From Amphibiibacter pelophylacis (lineage in GTDB: Bacteria; Pseudomonadota; Gammaproteobacteria; Burkholderiales; Burkholderiaceae_C): DNA of 64,000 nucleotides. Shown here piece by piece: positions 1 to 8,035 of this stretch. Under the pieces are notes generated by a model. That model did no database searches and was not told where the DNA came from. It saw only the letters and a program-made list of their open reading frames with translations. The stretch spans positions 62,001 to 126,000 of the forward strand of contig NZ_JAWDIE010000003.1 in the NCBI RefSeq assembly GCF_037688875.1, given 5' to 3'. Position numbers and translations under genes: made by a program. Numbering within the stretch: position 1 is the stretch's first letter; the number at the start of each line of letters is the position of its first letter.

Positions 1-1044
1 CCAGTCCAGCTCGGCCCAGTCCAGCGTGTCGGCCGGGATGCGCAGCGGCTGCTCCTGGCGCGTGGGCAGGCGCGTGACGTCGTGGCCCATTTCGGCCAGA
101 CGGGCAAAAGCGCGGTCGGCGAAAGCGGCGGCGCTGCGTTCCAGCGCCAGCAGCAGCTCGTCCCAGGGCTGCAGGCCTTTGGCGTGCAACGCGGCCACGG
201 GGTGGGCCTCGCGGGCCAGCTCCAGCACCTGCGCGGTGCTGAACTGCACGCCCAGAAACGCCACGCCCACGTCGATGAGCTGGTGGGCCTCGTCGAAAAC
301 CACGGTTTCCACACTGGGCAGCAGCTCGGCAAAGCCGGTCTCGCGCAGCGCCGCATCGGCAAAAAACAGGTGGTGATTGATGACGACCACGTCAGCGTCC
401 ATGGCGTTGCGCCGGGCGCGGTTGACGAAGCAATCCTTCGCGTGCGGACAATCGGCGCCCAGGCAGCTCTCGCGGGTCGAGGTGACGCGGGCGCGCAACT
501 GCACCGCCTGCTCGATGCCCGGCATGTGCGACAGATCACCGTCCATGGTGCGGCTGGCCCAGCGGGTGATGCGCTCCAGCAGTTTCTGCTCCCAGACCGC
601 CAGCGGCATGTCGGGGCCGTCCTGCAGCTGGGCCAGATGCTCCTGGCACAGATAGTTGGCCCGGCCCTTGAGCAGCGCCACCTGCACCGGCACGCCCAAA
701 AGATCCCGCAGGCGCGGAATATCGCGGGCGAAAAGCTGGTCCTGCAGGCTTTTGGTCGCTGTGCTGATCAGGGCGCGGCGCCCGGACAGCATCACCGGCA
801 CCAGATAGCCGTAGGTCTTGCCCACGCCCGTACCGGCTTCAACCAGCAGCGTGTCGCTGGCTGCGATGGCCTGCGACACCGCCTGCGCCATGTCCTGCTG
901 GCCGGGGCGCGGCTGGTAGGTCACGCCGCCCAGATGGGCCGCCAGCGACAGCGTGCCGCCGGGCGCAAACACATGCGCCACCTGCGCCGCCAGGTCGCCC
1001 CCGCCGCCGCTGCCCTCAACCTTTGCGCTGTCCGTGCCTTGCAT
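1..1044 (-). CDS. ATP-dependent DNA helicase, DinG/YoaA family (3' end outside window)
   Basis: The first 348 codons of a superfamily 2 iron-sulfur DNA helicase are visible; the rest lies beyond position 1. Near residue 66 there is a Walker A motif (EAGTGVGKT) preceded by a Q-motif-like stretch (YQPRPGQQ). Near residue 249 there is a DEAH box (FDEAHQL). Between them four cysteines (YLC, SCLG, DCPHAKDC) have the spacing expected for the 4Fe-4S cluster of the XPD/DinG group. The family unwinds 5'-3' on damaged, R-loop or forked DNA. The start chosen is the ATG at 1044, which gives MQGTDSAK; no closer in-frame ATG precedes the Q motif. It is divergent from the PP2C gene across about 120 bp. DinG and YoaA cannot be told apart without the C-terminus. 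Confidence 0.85.
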   Translation of the reverse strand, partial: MQGTDSAKVEGSGGGGDLAAQVAHVFAPGGTLSLAAHLGGVTYQPRPGQQDMAQAVSQAIAASDTLLVEAGTGVGKTYGYLVPVMLSGRRALISTATKSLQDQLFARDIPRLRDLLGVPVQVALLKGRANYLCQEHLAQLQDGPDMPLAVWEQKLLERITRWASRTMDGDLSHMPGIEQAVQLRARVTSTRESCLGADCPHAKDCFVNRARRNAMDADVVVINHHLFFADAALRETGFAELLPSVETVVFDEAHQLIDVGVAFLGVQFSTAQVLELAREAHPVAALHAKGLQPWDELLLALERSAAAFADRAFARLAEMGHDVTRLPTRQEQPLRIPADTLDWAELDW

Positions 1045-1165
1045 GCCCTGCCCTTTCAGGCCCGCATTGTGCCTGCATGTGGGCCGCAGATGCCCGGGGA
1101 ATCAGGCCCTGTTCGAACGACCATCCCTGTCCGCACCACGGGGCTTTGGGCTAAGCTAGACAACC

Positions 1166-1975
1166 ATGAGCCAGACCCTCGCCGCGCCCCCTGCCACGCC
1201 TGCCCCAGCCGCCCAAGCCTCGAAAAAAGGCCACCGGCTGGAGATCGTCACCGCCATCAACCAGGGCGACCGCGAATACCAGCAGGATCAGGTCGAAATG
1301 GTGCCGCACCACCGCGTCAACGGCTGCCTGGCGCTGCTGCTGGCCGACGGCATGGGCGGCAAAAGCGGCGGGCGCAAGGCGTCCGAGCAGGTCATCATGA
1401 CCTCGCGGCAGATTTTCGACCGCTTCGTCGTCGGTCAGGACAAGGCCACCAGCATCCTGCTGCAGATGGTCAGCGAATCGCACCTGATGATCCGCCTGAC
1501 GGCCATCACGTCCGAGGAAGAACCGCACAGCACCTTTGCCGGCTGCATCATCGAACCCGACCTGACCCTGAGCATCGCGCACGCGGGCGACAGCCGCGTC
1601 TACCACTTCCGCGACGGGAAAATGCTCAGCTGCACCAAAGATCATTCCTACGTGCAGCAGCTGGTTGACGAGGGCCGCGTGCCGCTGGCCGAAGCCGCAG
1701 CCCACCCGCAGGCCAACCTGCTGGTCGGCTGTCTGGGCACCCAGCACGAGCCGCCGCAGACGTCCAGCACGGCGCAGCTTGCCGTGGGCGACTGCGTGCT
1801 GGTCTGCAGCGACGGCTTGTGGCATTACTACAAGCCCGAAGAGTTCGCCCGCGTCCTGACCGCCCTGGCGCCGCGTGCCGCTGCCGAGCTGTTGATGACC
1901 AAGGCCCGCACCCGCGCCAACGGCCGGGGCGACAACCTGAGCATGGCGCTGGTGCGCGTCGTGCCCATGCCCTGA
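1166..1975 (+). CDS. PP2C-family serine/threonine protein phosphatase
   Basis: A 269-residue soluble metal-dependent protein phosphatase (PPM/PP2C, Stp1-like). The metal-binding motifs are in order: an acidic N-terminal NQGDREYQQD near residue 32, DGMGG near 60, GDSRVY near 141, SDGLW near 215 and GRGDNLS near 253. In bacteria such proteins remove phosphate from Ser/Thr on targets of Hanks-type kinases or in type VI secretion control; no kinase gene is nearby, so the partner is unknown. The N-terminal 25 residues are Ala/Pro-rich and probably disordered. It is a single gene, convergent with the EVE-domain gene and separated from it by only 27 bp. Confidence 0.85.
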   Translation: MSQTLAAPPATPAPAAQASKKGHRLEIVTAINQGDREYQQDQVEMVPHHRVNGCLALLLADGMGGKSGGRKASEQVIMTSRQIFDRFVVGQDKATSILLQMVSESHLMIRLTAITSEEEPHSTFAGCIIEPDLTLSIAHAGDSRVYHFRDGKMLSCTKDHSYVQQLVDEGRVPLAEAAAHPQANLLVGCLGTQHEPPQTSSTAQLAVGDCVLVCSDGLWHYYKPEEFARVLTALAPRAAAELLMTKARTRANGRGDNLSMALVRVVPMP

Positions 1976-2002
1976 CGCTTCAGTTTCAGCGACTGCGGCG
2001 CT

Positions 2003-2533
2003 TCAGGCCAGGGCCAGAATCTCCTGCGTGATCACCGCCCAGTGGGCGGACTCGACGGGCATCACCGACAGCCGGTTGCCGCGCGCCAGCACGCGCAGAC
2101 CCTGCAGCGCCGGGTGCGCGCGCAGTTCCGCCGGGGCGACCAGGCGGGTGCGCGCCACAAAGCGCACGTCGCGCTGCAGCCAGCGCGGCGCGTCCGGGCG
2201 GCTGGCCGCATCAAAGTACGGGCTGGCCGGATCGAACTGCGTCGGGTCAGGAACCGCAGGCGAGATGATCTCGCACAGCCCCGCAATGCCGGGCTGCGGG
2301 CACGACGAATGCCAGAACAGCGCCAGATCGCCCTCGCGCATGGCGTCGCGGATGAAGTTGCGCGCCTGGTAATTGCGCACGCCAAACCAGGGAAAGGCCG
2401 CCTGCGGCTGTGCCTCCAGGTGCTGGATGCCGACCTCGTCGGGCTCGGATTTCATCAGCCAGCAGCTGGCGCCCTCAATGGTGGCGCGCTGCAGTCGTTC
2501 GGCCAAGGTGCTTCGGCTTGGGTTTTGGGTCAT
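2003..2533 (-). CDS. EVE domain-containing protein
   Basis: A 176-residue protein. After a 20-residue leader it carries the EVE fold signature: CWLMKSEPDE, then FPWFGVRNYQARNFIRD, GDLALFWHSS and GIAGLCEI. EVE domains are PUA-like and in some contexts bind modified bases in DNA or RNA. The small stand-alone bacterial form (relatives of eukaryotic THYN1) has no settled function. I chose the ATG at 2533 (MTQNPSR); an upstream in-frame ATG at 2596 would add 21 residues that do not resemble the family. It diverges from sodB, and the shared upstream region contains the inverted repeat at 2584-2599. Confidence 0.85.
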   Translation of the reverse strand: MTQNPSRSTLAERLQRATIEGASCWLMKSEPDEVGIQHLEAQPQAAFPWFGVRNYQARNFIRDAMREGDLALFWHSSCPQPGIAGLCEIISPAVPDPTQFDPASPYFDAASRPDAPRWLQRDVRFVARTRLVAPAELRAHPALQGLRVLARGNRLSVMPVESAHWAVITQEILALA

Positions 2534-2583
2534 CCGGGCGTCTCCAGCAGGCTCAGGCGCTGCGTGGCACAATCGCCAGCGCC

Positions 2584-2599
2584 TGATTGACAACAATCA
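2584..2599. promoter_or_regulatory. inverted repeat upstream of sodB
   Basis: A perfect 6-bp inverted repeat, TGATTG-N4-CAATCA, lies 30 bp before the sodB start codon and between the divergent EVE and sodB genes. It contains a TTGACA hexamer (2587-2592), but no convincing -10 lies 16-18 bp downstream. It is either a regulator binding site or a small mRNA hairpin. Its position fits control of sodB, but no specific regulator can be named. Confidence 0.3.
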
Positions 2600-2628
2600 A
2601 ATTCACCACCAAACACCAAGGATAGACC

Positions 2629-3210
2629 ATGGAACGCACCCTGCCCGCCCTGCCTTACGCCATCGACGCGCTGGCCCCGCACTACTCGCAGGAAACGCTG
2701 GAGTACCACCACGGCAAGCACCACAACGCCTACGTGGTCAACCTGAACAACCTGCAAAAGGGCACCGAGTTTGAAGAGATGGCGCTGGAAGACGTCGTGC
2801 GCAAATCCAGCGGCGGCATCTACAACAACGCCGCGCAAATCTGGAACCACACCTTCTTCTGGAACTGCATGAAGCCCCAGGGCGGCGGCCAGCCCAGCGG
2901 TGCGCTGGCGGCAGCCATCAATGCCAAGTGGGGCAGCTACGACGCCTTCAAGGAAGCCTTCGCCAAGAGCGCCGTGGGCAACTTCGGCAGCGGCTGGACC
3001 TGGCTGGTCAAGAAGGCCGATGGCAGCGTGGACATCGTCAACACCGGCGCGGCGGGCACCCCACTGACCACCGGTGACACCGCCCTGCTGACGGTCGACG
3101 TGTGGGAACACGCCTACTACATTGACTACCGCAACGCGCGTCCCAAGTTCGTCGAGACTTTCCTCAGCAGCCTGGTCAACTGGTCTTTCGCTGAAAAGAA
3201 CTACGGCTGA
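2629..3210 (+). CDS. sodB: superoxide dismutase (Fe type)
   Basis: A 193-residue cytoplasmic superoxide dismutase that converts superoxide to hydrogen peroxide and oxygen. Length and motifs fit the iron SodB group: HYSQETLEYHHGKHH at the N-terminus, NNAAQIWNHTFFW near residue 70, FGSGWTWLV near 120 and DVWEHAYYIDY from residue 157. Visible metal ligands include Asp157 and His161 of the last motif. There is no signal peptide. The ribosome binding site is AAGGATAG upstream of the ATG. The stop codon overlaps the start of the patatin gene (TGATGA), so the two are probably co-transcribed and translationally coupled. Metal choice between Fe and Mn is inferred from overall type only. Confidence 0.95.
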   Translation: MERTLPALPYAIDALAPHYSQETLEYHHGKHHNAYVVNLNNLQKGTEFEEMALEDVVRKSSGGIYNNAAQIWNHTFFWNCMKPQGGGQPSGALAAAINAKWGSYDAFKEAFAKSAVGNFGSGWTWLVKKADGSVDIVNTGAAGTPLTTGDTALLTVDVWEHAYYIDYRNARPKFVETFLSSLVNWSFAEKNYG

Positions 3211-4529
3211 TGACTGCCCCTGCCACCGCCGCACCTGAAAACGCCGCCCCCGAAAGCGCCGATACGGTCAGTGACCTGCTGGATGCCGTCTGCCCGGTGC
3301 CGCAGGACGAAACCGTCGTCATCCTGCAGGGCGGCGGCGCCCTGGGCGCCTACCAGGGCGGCGTGCTGGAAGGTCTGCTGCCCGCGCTGGAGGCGCGCGG
3401 CCGTGAGATCGACTGGGTGGTGGGCACGTCCATCGGCGCGATCAACGCGGCGCTGGTCGCGGGCAACCCGCCCCAGCAGCGCCTTGAGCGCCTGCACGCC
3501 TTCTGGGATCGCGTCAGCCAGCCCGACATCGAGAGCCTGAGCGACAACCCCTGGACGCGCTGGGCGCAGTCCTGGGGCAGCGCCTGGTCGCAGTTCCTGG
3601 ATCTTCCCGCGACAGCGCAGGCCCCGTCACCCGCGCCGGACGCAGGCGGCGCCACGCCCGAGCAGCAGCTACAGGCCACGCGCCAGGCGCTGGTCACCAT
3701 GGCGCGCGGCGTGCCCGGCTTTTTTGTGCCCGGCACGCAGACGTCCAGCCATCTGGCAACGCTGTCGCCATTCATCTTCAACCCCGATCTGCCACCCGAA
3801 CAGGTGGGCGTTTACGACACCTCGCCGCTGCGCGAAACGCTGCTGGAGCTGGTGGATTTTGACTGGCTCAACAGCCCGCAGGCGCCGCGCCTGACGGTGA
3901 CCGCCGTCAACATCCGCACGGGCCAGCCTGCGCAGTTCGACAGCCGCCACACGCGCATCGGCCCCGAGCACATCATGGCCAGCGGTGCGCTGCCGCCGGG
4001 CTTTCCGCCTGTGGCCGTCGAGGGCGAGCTGTACTGGGACGGCGGAATTTACTCCAACTCGCCGCTGGACATCCTTCTGGAAGACCCGGCGCGCAACAAC
4101 ACCCTGTGCTTCCTGGTCGACCTGTGGGACGCCAAGGAAGAGGCGCCTGTCAACCTGGCGCAGACGCTGCGCCGCGCCAAAGACATCCAGTTCGCCAGCC
4201 GCACCTGCGAGCAGCTGCGCCAGTACCAGCAGCTGCAGTCGCTGCGCCGGGGCCTGGCGCGCCTGGCCGAGCACCTGCCCGACGAGGTGGTGATGGATCC
4301 GGCGATGCGCGAGCTGCTGGGCCAGGCCTGCCGCCACAGCACCGACATTGTTCACCTGACCATGGACGCGCTGCCTGGCGACACCCAGTTCAAGGACATC
4401 GATTTCAGCCAGCACACCGTGCGCACGCGCTGGGACATGGGCCGCGCCGACATCGCCCGCGCCATGCGCGCCAGACGCTGGCGCAGCGAGAACGACGACC
4501 CGCTGGGCCTGCGCATTCACGCCTTCTGA
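3210..4529 (+). CDS. patatin-like phospholipase
   Basis: A 439-residue patatin-family lipid acyl hydrolase. The Ser-Asp dyad motifs are intact: an oxyanion-hole glycine-rich loop GGGALGAYQGG near residue 41, the nucleophile elbow GTSIG near 72, and DGG near 277 (DGGIYSNSP). The long C-terminal part after residue 290 is helical and resembles the DUF3734 extension seen in proteobacterial patatins. No signal peptide is visible. The start codon overlaps the sodB stop by one base, so expression probably follows sodB. Family members release fatty acids from phospholipids; the substrate here is not known. It runs convergently into the SulP permease, with adjacent stop codons and no terminator. Confidence 0.85.
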   Translation: MTAPATAAPENAAPESADTVSDLLDAVCPVPQDETVVILQGGGALGAYQGGVLEGLLPALEARGREIDWVVGTSIGAINAALVAGNPPQQRLERLHAFWDRVSQPDIESLSDNPWTRWAQSWGSAWSQFLDLPATAQAPSPAPDAGGATPEQQLQATRQALVTMARGVPGFFVPGTQTSSHLATLSPFIFNPDLPPEQVGVYDTSPLRETLLELVDFDWLNSPQAPRLTVTAVNIRTGQPAQFDSRHTRIGPEHIMASGALPPGFPPVAVEGELYWDGGIYSNSPLDILLEDPARNNTLCFLVDLWDAKEEAPVNLAQTLRRAKDIQFASRTCEQLRQYQQLQSLRRGLARLAEHLPDEVVMDPAMRELLGQACRHSTDIVHLTMDALPGDTQFKDIDFSQHTVRTRWDMGRADIARAMRARRWRSENDDPLGLRIHAF

Positions 4530-6212
4530 TCAGCCCAGCACGCTGGCCGGGCCGGAGGCCTCGTCGCTGCGCGGCATGGCGCGGCAGGCTTGTAGCGCCT
4601 GCTCGAAAGCGGCAAAGTGGTTGCTCTCGCCCACCAGTTTCAGAATGCCACCGCGTTTCAGCCGCGCCTGCACGCGCTCACTGGCACCCGACAGCATCAC
4701 CCGCACGCCTTTGGCCTGAAAGCTGCGGATGACCCCGGCGAGTGTTTCCAGCCCCGTCGCGTCGATGTATGGCACCCAGCGCAGGCGCAGGATCAGCACT
4801 TTGGGTGTCACCAGCGCCGATTCCAGCGCGCGTCGGAAGTTGTCGGCAGCGCCAAAAAAGAAGGGGCCATCCACGTTGAAGACCAGCAGGCCTTCGGGCA
4901 GCGCCTGGCCCGCATCCAGCCCGGCCTGCTGACCGATTTCCTCGGCGCTGGCCTGACGCACCTCCATGCTGGCCGCCATGCGCCGCAGAAAATGGAAGCT
5001 GGCCAGGATCACGCCAATGTTCACCGCGATGACCAGATCCGCAAACACCGTCAGCGCCAGAGTCACCAGCAGGATGACGATGTCGGCGCGCGGCGCGTGG
5101 CGCAGCAGGTGGACCAGGTGCGGCAGCTCGGACATATTCCAGGCCACGACGAAAAGAATGGCCGCCAGCGCCGCCAGCGGCACGTTTTTGGCCAGCGGCG
5201 CCAGAAAAAGCAGCACCGCCACCAGTGTCAGCGCATGCACCACACCCGCCAGCGGGCTGGTTCCGCCATTGCGGATGTTGGTCGCCGTGCGCGCGATCGC
5301 GCCCGTGGCCGCAAAGCCGCCAAACAGCGGCGAGAGCACGTTGGCCACGCCCTGCCCGATCAACTCCTGGTTGGAATCGTGGCGCGTGCCCGCCATGCCG
5401 TCAGCCACCACCGCCGACAGCAGCGACTCGATGGCGCCCAGCATGGCGATGGTGAAGGCCGGGCCGATGAGCTCGACCAGGCGCGCGAAAGTCATCTCCG
5501 GCCACTGCAGCGTGGGCAGGCCGGACGGGAGCTCGCCAAACGCCGAACCAATCGTGTTCACGCCCTGAAACTGAAAAATACCCTGAGCAATCGTGGCCAC
5601 CACCAGCGCCACCAAAGGCCCGGGCACGCGCGCCATGCCCGGGATTTTTTTCGAGAAAATCACCAAGGCCAGCGACATCAGGGCCAGCAGCGTGGTCGTC
5701 ACATGAAACTGCGGCAACGACTGCAGCAGGTGCCAGAACTTCTCGTGAAAATGACCGCCGCTGACGGCGGGCAGCCCGAAAAACTCCTTCCACTGCCCCA
5801 CCCAGATGATGATGGCGATGCCCGTGGTAAAGCCCGTGATGACCGGCGCCGGAATAAAGCGGATCACCGCGCCAAAGCGCGCCAGCCCCATCAGCAGCAG
5901 CATCACCCCGGCCATCAGCGTGGCCACCTGCAGCCCGGCGATGCCGTAGCGCGCCGTAATGTCCGCCAGAATGACGATGAAAGCGCCGGTCGGCCCGGCG
6001 ATCTGCAACCGGCTGCCGCCCAGCAGCGACACCGCCAGACCCGCCACGATGGCGGTGTAAAGGCCCTGCTCGGGCTTGGCGCCCGAGGCGATGGCAAAGG
6101 CCATGGACAGCGGCAGCGCCACCACCCCGACAATCACCCCGGCGACCAGGTTGGCGCCCCAATGCCTGCGCTGCAGTAGCCCGGCTCGGGCCGCTTCAAG
6201 GATGACGATCAT
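4530..6212 (-). CDS. SulP family anion permease with STAS domain
   Basis: A 560-residue inner-membrane transporter of the SLC26/SulP family. The N-terminus carries GANLVAGVIVGVVALPLSMAFAIASG (the conserved first membrane segment), then about ten further hydrophobic segments, and a cytoplasmic STAS domain from about residue 435 (LLVFNVDGPFFFG, then RWVPYIDATGLETL). Members carry sulfate, bicarbonate or dicarboxylates; the substrate cannot be read from sequence. The ATG at 6212 is chosen because it lies after the upstream add gene stop at 6304, and residues before it do not match the family. The gene is in the same orientation as add, 91 bp downstream. Confidence 0.85.
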   Translation of the reverse strand: MIVILEAARAGLLQRRHWGANLVAGVIVGVVALPLSMAFAIASGAKPEQGLYTAIVAGLAVSLLGGSRLQIAGPTGAFIVILADITARYGIAGLQVATLMAGVMLLLMGLARFGAVIRFIPAPVITGFTTGIAIIIWVGQWKEFFGLPAVSGGHFHEKFWHLLQSLPQFHVTTTLLALMSLALVIFSKKIPGMARVPGPLVALVVATIAQGIFQFQGVNTIGSAFGELPSGLPTLQWPEMTFARLVELIGPAFTIAMLGAIESLLSAVVADGMAGTRHDSNQELIGQGVANVLSPLFGGFAATGAIARTATNIRNGGTSPLAGVVHALTLVAVLLFLAPLAKNVPLAALAAILFVVAWNMSELPHLVHLLRHAPRADIVILLVTLALTVFADLVIAVNIGVILASFHFLRRMAASMEVRQASAEEIGQQAGLDAGQALPEGLLVFNVDGPFFFGAADNFRRALESALVTPKVLILRLRWVPYIDATGLETLAGVIRSFQAKGVRVMLSGASERVQARLKRGGILKLVGESNHFAAFEQALQACRAMPRSDEASGPASVLG

Positions 6213-6303
6213 GCCGGTGCTCCCCACCAGCGTCCTGCTGGCCCGTGTACCACCGGCGCATTCTAGGCACGGCAGGCCTGGTGCAGGCTGACGGCCGGGT
6301 TGA

Positions 6304-7377
6304 TCAGGCCCAGGCCGACCAGCCCTGCTCGACAGCCTGGACGGCGGCGTCGCGCACAGCCGCATCGACAAAAGACGCCTGCGCGGCAGCCAGCGTCATC
6401 CCGCGCAGCTGCGCCGGGCTCAGGCCCAGGCGGGTGTGGGCGGTGCGCAGCTCGTCGGTGAGCGTCACGCGCGACATCAGCCGGTTGTCGGTGTTCACCG
6501 ACGCGGACAGACCCGCCTGCAGCATGGCGGGCAGCGGGTGCTGCTCCAGACGGGGCACGGCGCCGGTGTGCACATTGCTGCTGGGGCAGACCTCGAAGTG
6601 CAGGCCCATGGCCCGGGCCTGCTGCAGCCAGGCGGTCTGCTGCAGGGGCTCCAGTGCATGCATGACATGAATGCCATGGCCGATGCGCCGGGCGCCCTGC
6701 TGACCGGCTTCGAGCACGCGGTCGCCGCTGTCGGCCTCGCCCGCGTGCAAGGTCAGCGCCAGACCTGCCTCGCGGCACAGCGCCAGCGCCCCGGCGTGCT
6801 TGTGCGCCGGGTGACCGCGCTCGGGGCCCGCCAGGTCGAAAGCGACGACGGGCCAGCCCTCGTCGCGCAGCGCAATGGCGGTGCGCGCCATCTCCAGCGT
6901 CATCCAGGCGCTTTCGTGGCGCATGGCGCAGAAAATGAACCCCGTCGGCAGCGCACTGGCCTTCAGGCCGCGCATCAACGCACGGGCGGCATCGGCGGCG
7001 TCCAGATCCGGGCCCACCAGCAGCGAGGGCGCCATGCGAAACTCGGCCAGCACGCAGCCCTCCAGACGGGCGTCCTCGGCGGCCTCGAAAGCCACGCGCT
7101 CGGCGGCGGGCACGGTCGCCATGGCGCGCACCGTCAGATCAAAGCCCTTCAGATACTCCAGCAGGCTGCCCGAATCGGCGTTGGCCGCCATCCAGGCGCC
7201 CAGCGCTTCGGGGCCGTCGCAGGGCACGGCAATATCGGCCTGCTGGCACAGCGCCCACAGCGTGTCGGGCCGCAGCCCGCCGTCCAGATGCTCGTGCAGC
7301 AGCACCTTGGGCAATGTGGGCAGGGCCGCGAGGAAGGCGGCGTCCGTGTGCGGAGGATTCAGGGGAGAAGAAGTCAT
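6304..7377 (-). CDS. add: adenosine deaminase
   Basis: A 357-residue metal-dependent purine deaminase (adenosine to inosine). Zinc ligands and catalytic motifs are in order: LLHEHLDGGLRPDT at the N-terminus, MRHESAWM, LTLHAGEAD (zinc His and proton-shuttling Glu region), GARRIGHGIHV, EVCPSSNVHTG and SVNTDNRLMS. The last motif is usually NTDDP in classical enzymes; NTDNRLMS is the form seen in a bacterial subgroup. No export signal is present. It is probably cytoplasmic purine salvage. It is followed in the same direction by the SulP gene, and is divergent from the hicA remnant and hicB. Confidence 0.88.
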   Translation of the reverse strand: MTSSPLNPPHTDAAFLAALPTLPKVLLHEHLDGGLRPDTLWALCQQADIAVPCDGPEALGAWMAANADSGSLLEYLKGFDLTVRAMATVPAAERVAFEAAEDARLEGCVLAEFRMAPSLLVGPDLDAADAARALMRGLKASALPTGFIFCAMRHESAWMTLEMARTAIALRDEGWPVVAFDLAGPERGHPAHKHAGALALCREAGLALTLHAGEADSGDRVLEAGQQGARRIGHGIHVMHALEPLQQTAWLQQARAMGLHFEVCPSSNVHTGAVPRLEQHPLPAMLQAGLSASVNTDNRLMSRVTLTDELRTAHTRLGLSPAQLRGMTLAAAQASFVDAAVRDAAVQAVEQGWSAWA

Positions 7378-7449
7378 GGTGTGCGGGCCTGTCGGCCGTC
7401 GTCAGAATCAGCCGCGACACTAGCAGAGGCTGTGACGCGGGGCAAATCG

Positions 7450-7575
7450 GGGCATGCTCTTTATGGTTTCAGACACCCTGTCCGCCCGGGTCTCGTGACG
7501 GTCAAACATCCGGATGGCGATATCCCGACACCCACGCTATACAGCATCCAGCGCCAGGCGGGCTGGCGCAAGTAA
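7450..7575 (+). pseudogene. hicA: hicA toxin remnant (C-terminal stub)
   Basis: An open frame ending in TAA at 7573-7575, 18 bp before hicB, encodes FRHPVRPGLVTVKHP followed by DIPTPTLYSIQRQAG. This matches the C-terminal half of HicA mRNA interferases (typically HPxKPGLVTVPHP...DIPxGTLxSIxRQAGL). The N-terminal half, including the SRELIKxLExxGW helix and the GSHH active-site segment, is missing or unrecognisable upstream, and there is no proper start codon. Placement directly before hicB is the normal hicAB order, so this is a decayed toxin rather than chance similarity. Confidence 0.7.
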
Positions 7576-7593
7576 ACCAATCAGGTGGCCACC

Positions 7594-8001
7594 ATGAAAT
7601 TCACAGTTGTTCTGCACTCGGACGATGGCCTGCGCTACGGCGTGTGTGTTCCCGATCTTCCGGGGTGTTTTTCAGCAGGAGATGACCTGGATGATGCGCT
7701 CGCCAGTGTGCAGGAAGCCATTGATCTTCATGTCGAAACGCTGATCGAAGATGGCTCGGATATTCCGGCCAGGGCGCCTATTGCGCAGCATCAGGCCAAT
7801 CCGGATTACGCGAACGGCGTGTGGGCGGTCGTCGATGTTCCGGTGGAAAAGTACCTGGGACCGGCTGAAAAAATCAACATCACCGTGCCCAGACTGCTGC
7901 TGGGCCGGATCGACGAATACGCCCGGTCGCAGGGGGCCACGCGCAGCGGTTTTCTGGTTCAGGCGGCGCGTGCCGCCATGGCGGCGGGCAAAAGAGTCTG
8001 A
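7594..8001 (+). CDS. hicB: HicB family antitoxin (orphan)
   Basis: A 135-residue protein with the HicB architecture. The N-terminal partly degraded RNase H-like fold carries the signatures YGVCVPDLPGCFSAGDDLDDAL and EAIDLHVETLIEDG. The C-terminal ribbon-helix-helix DNA-binding domain begins KINITVPRLLLGRIDEYA. Start is the ATG at 7594, preceded by a GGTGG element; an in-frame ATG 9 bp upstream is less likely. In intact systems HicB neutralises the HicA RNase and represses its own promoter. Here the toxin is truncated, so HicB is an orphan that may persist as a DNA-binding regulator or act on a HicA encoded elsewhere. The reading frame is undamaged. Confidence 0.85.
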   Translation: MKFTVVLHSDDGLRYGVCVPDLPGCFSAGDDLDDALASVQEAIDLHVETLIEDGSDIPARAPIAQHQANPDYANGVWAVVDVPVEKYLGPAEKINITVPRLLLGRIDEYARSQGATRSGFLVQAARAAMAAGKRV

Positions 8002-8035
8002 AGCGGACAGCGCCGCCCAGCGCAATCAGGATCGC

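Noticed and set aside
82..1668. Long plus-strand frame opposite the helicase and running into the phosphatase gene
   Set aside because: It is a GC-rich shadow: the minus strand encodes clear helicase motifs and 1166-1975 encodes PP2C motifs in another frame.
2587..2615. TTGACA as the -35 of a sodB promoter
   Set aside because: At 16-18 bp spacing no acceptable -10 hexamer is found; I kept only the inverted repeat.
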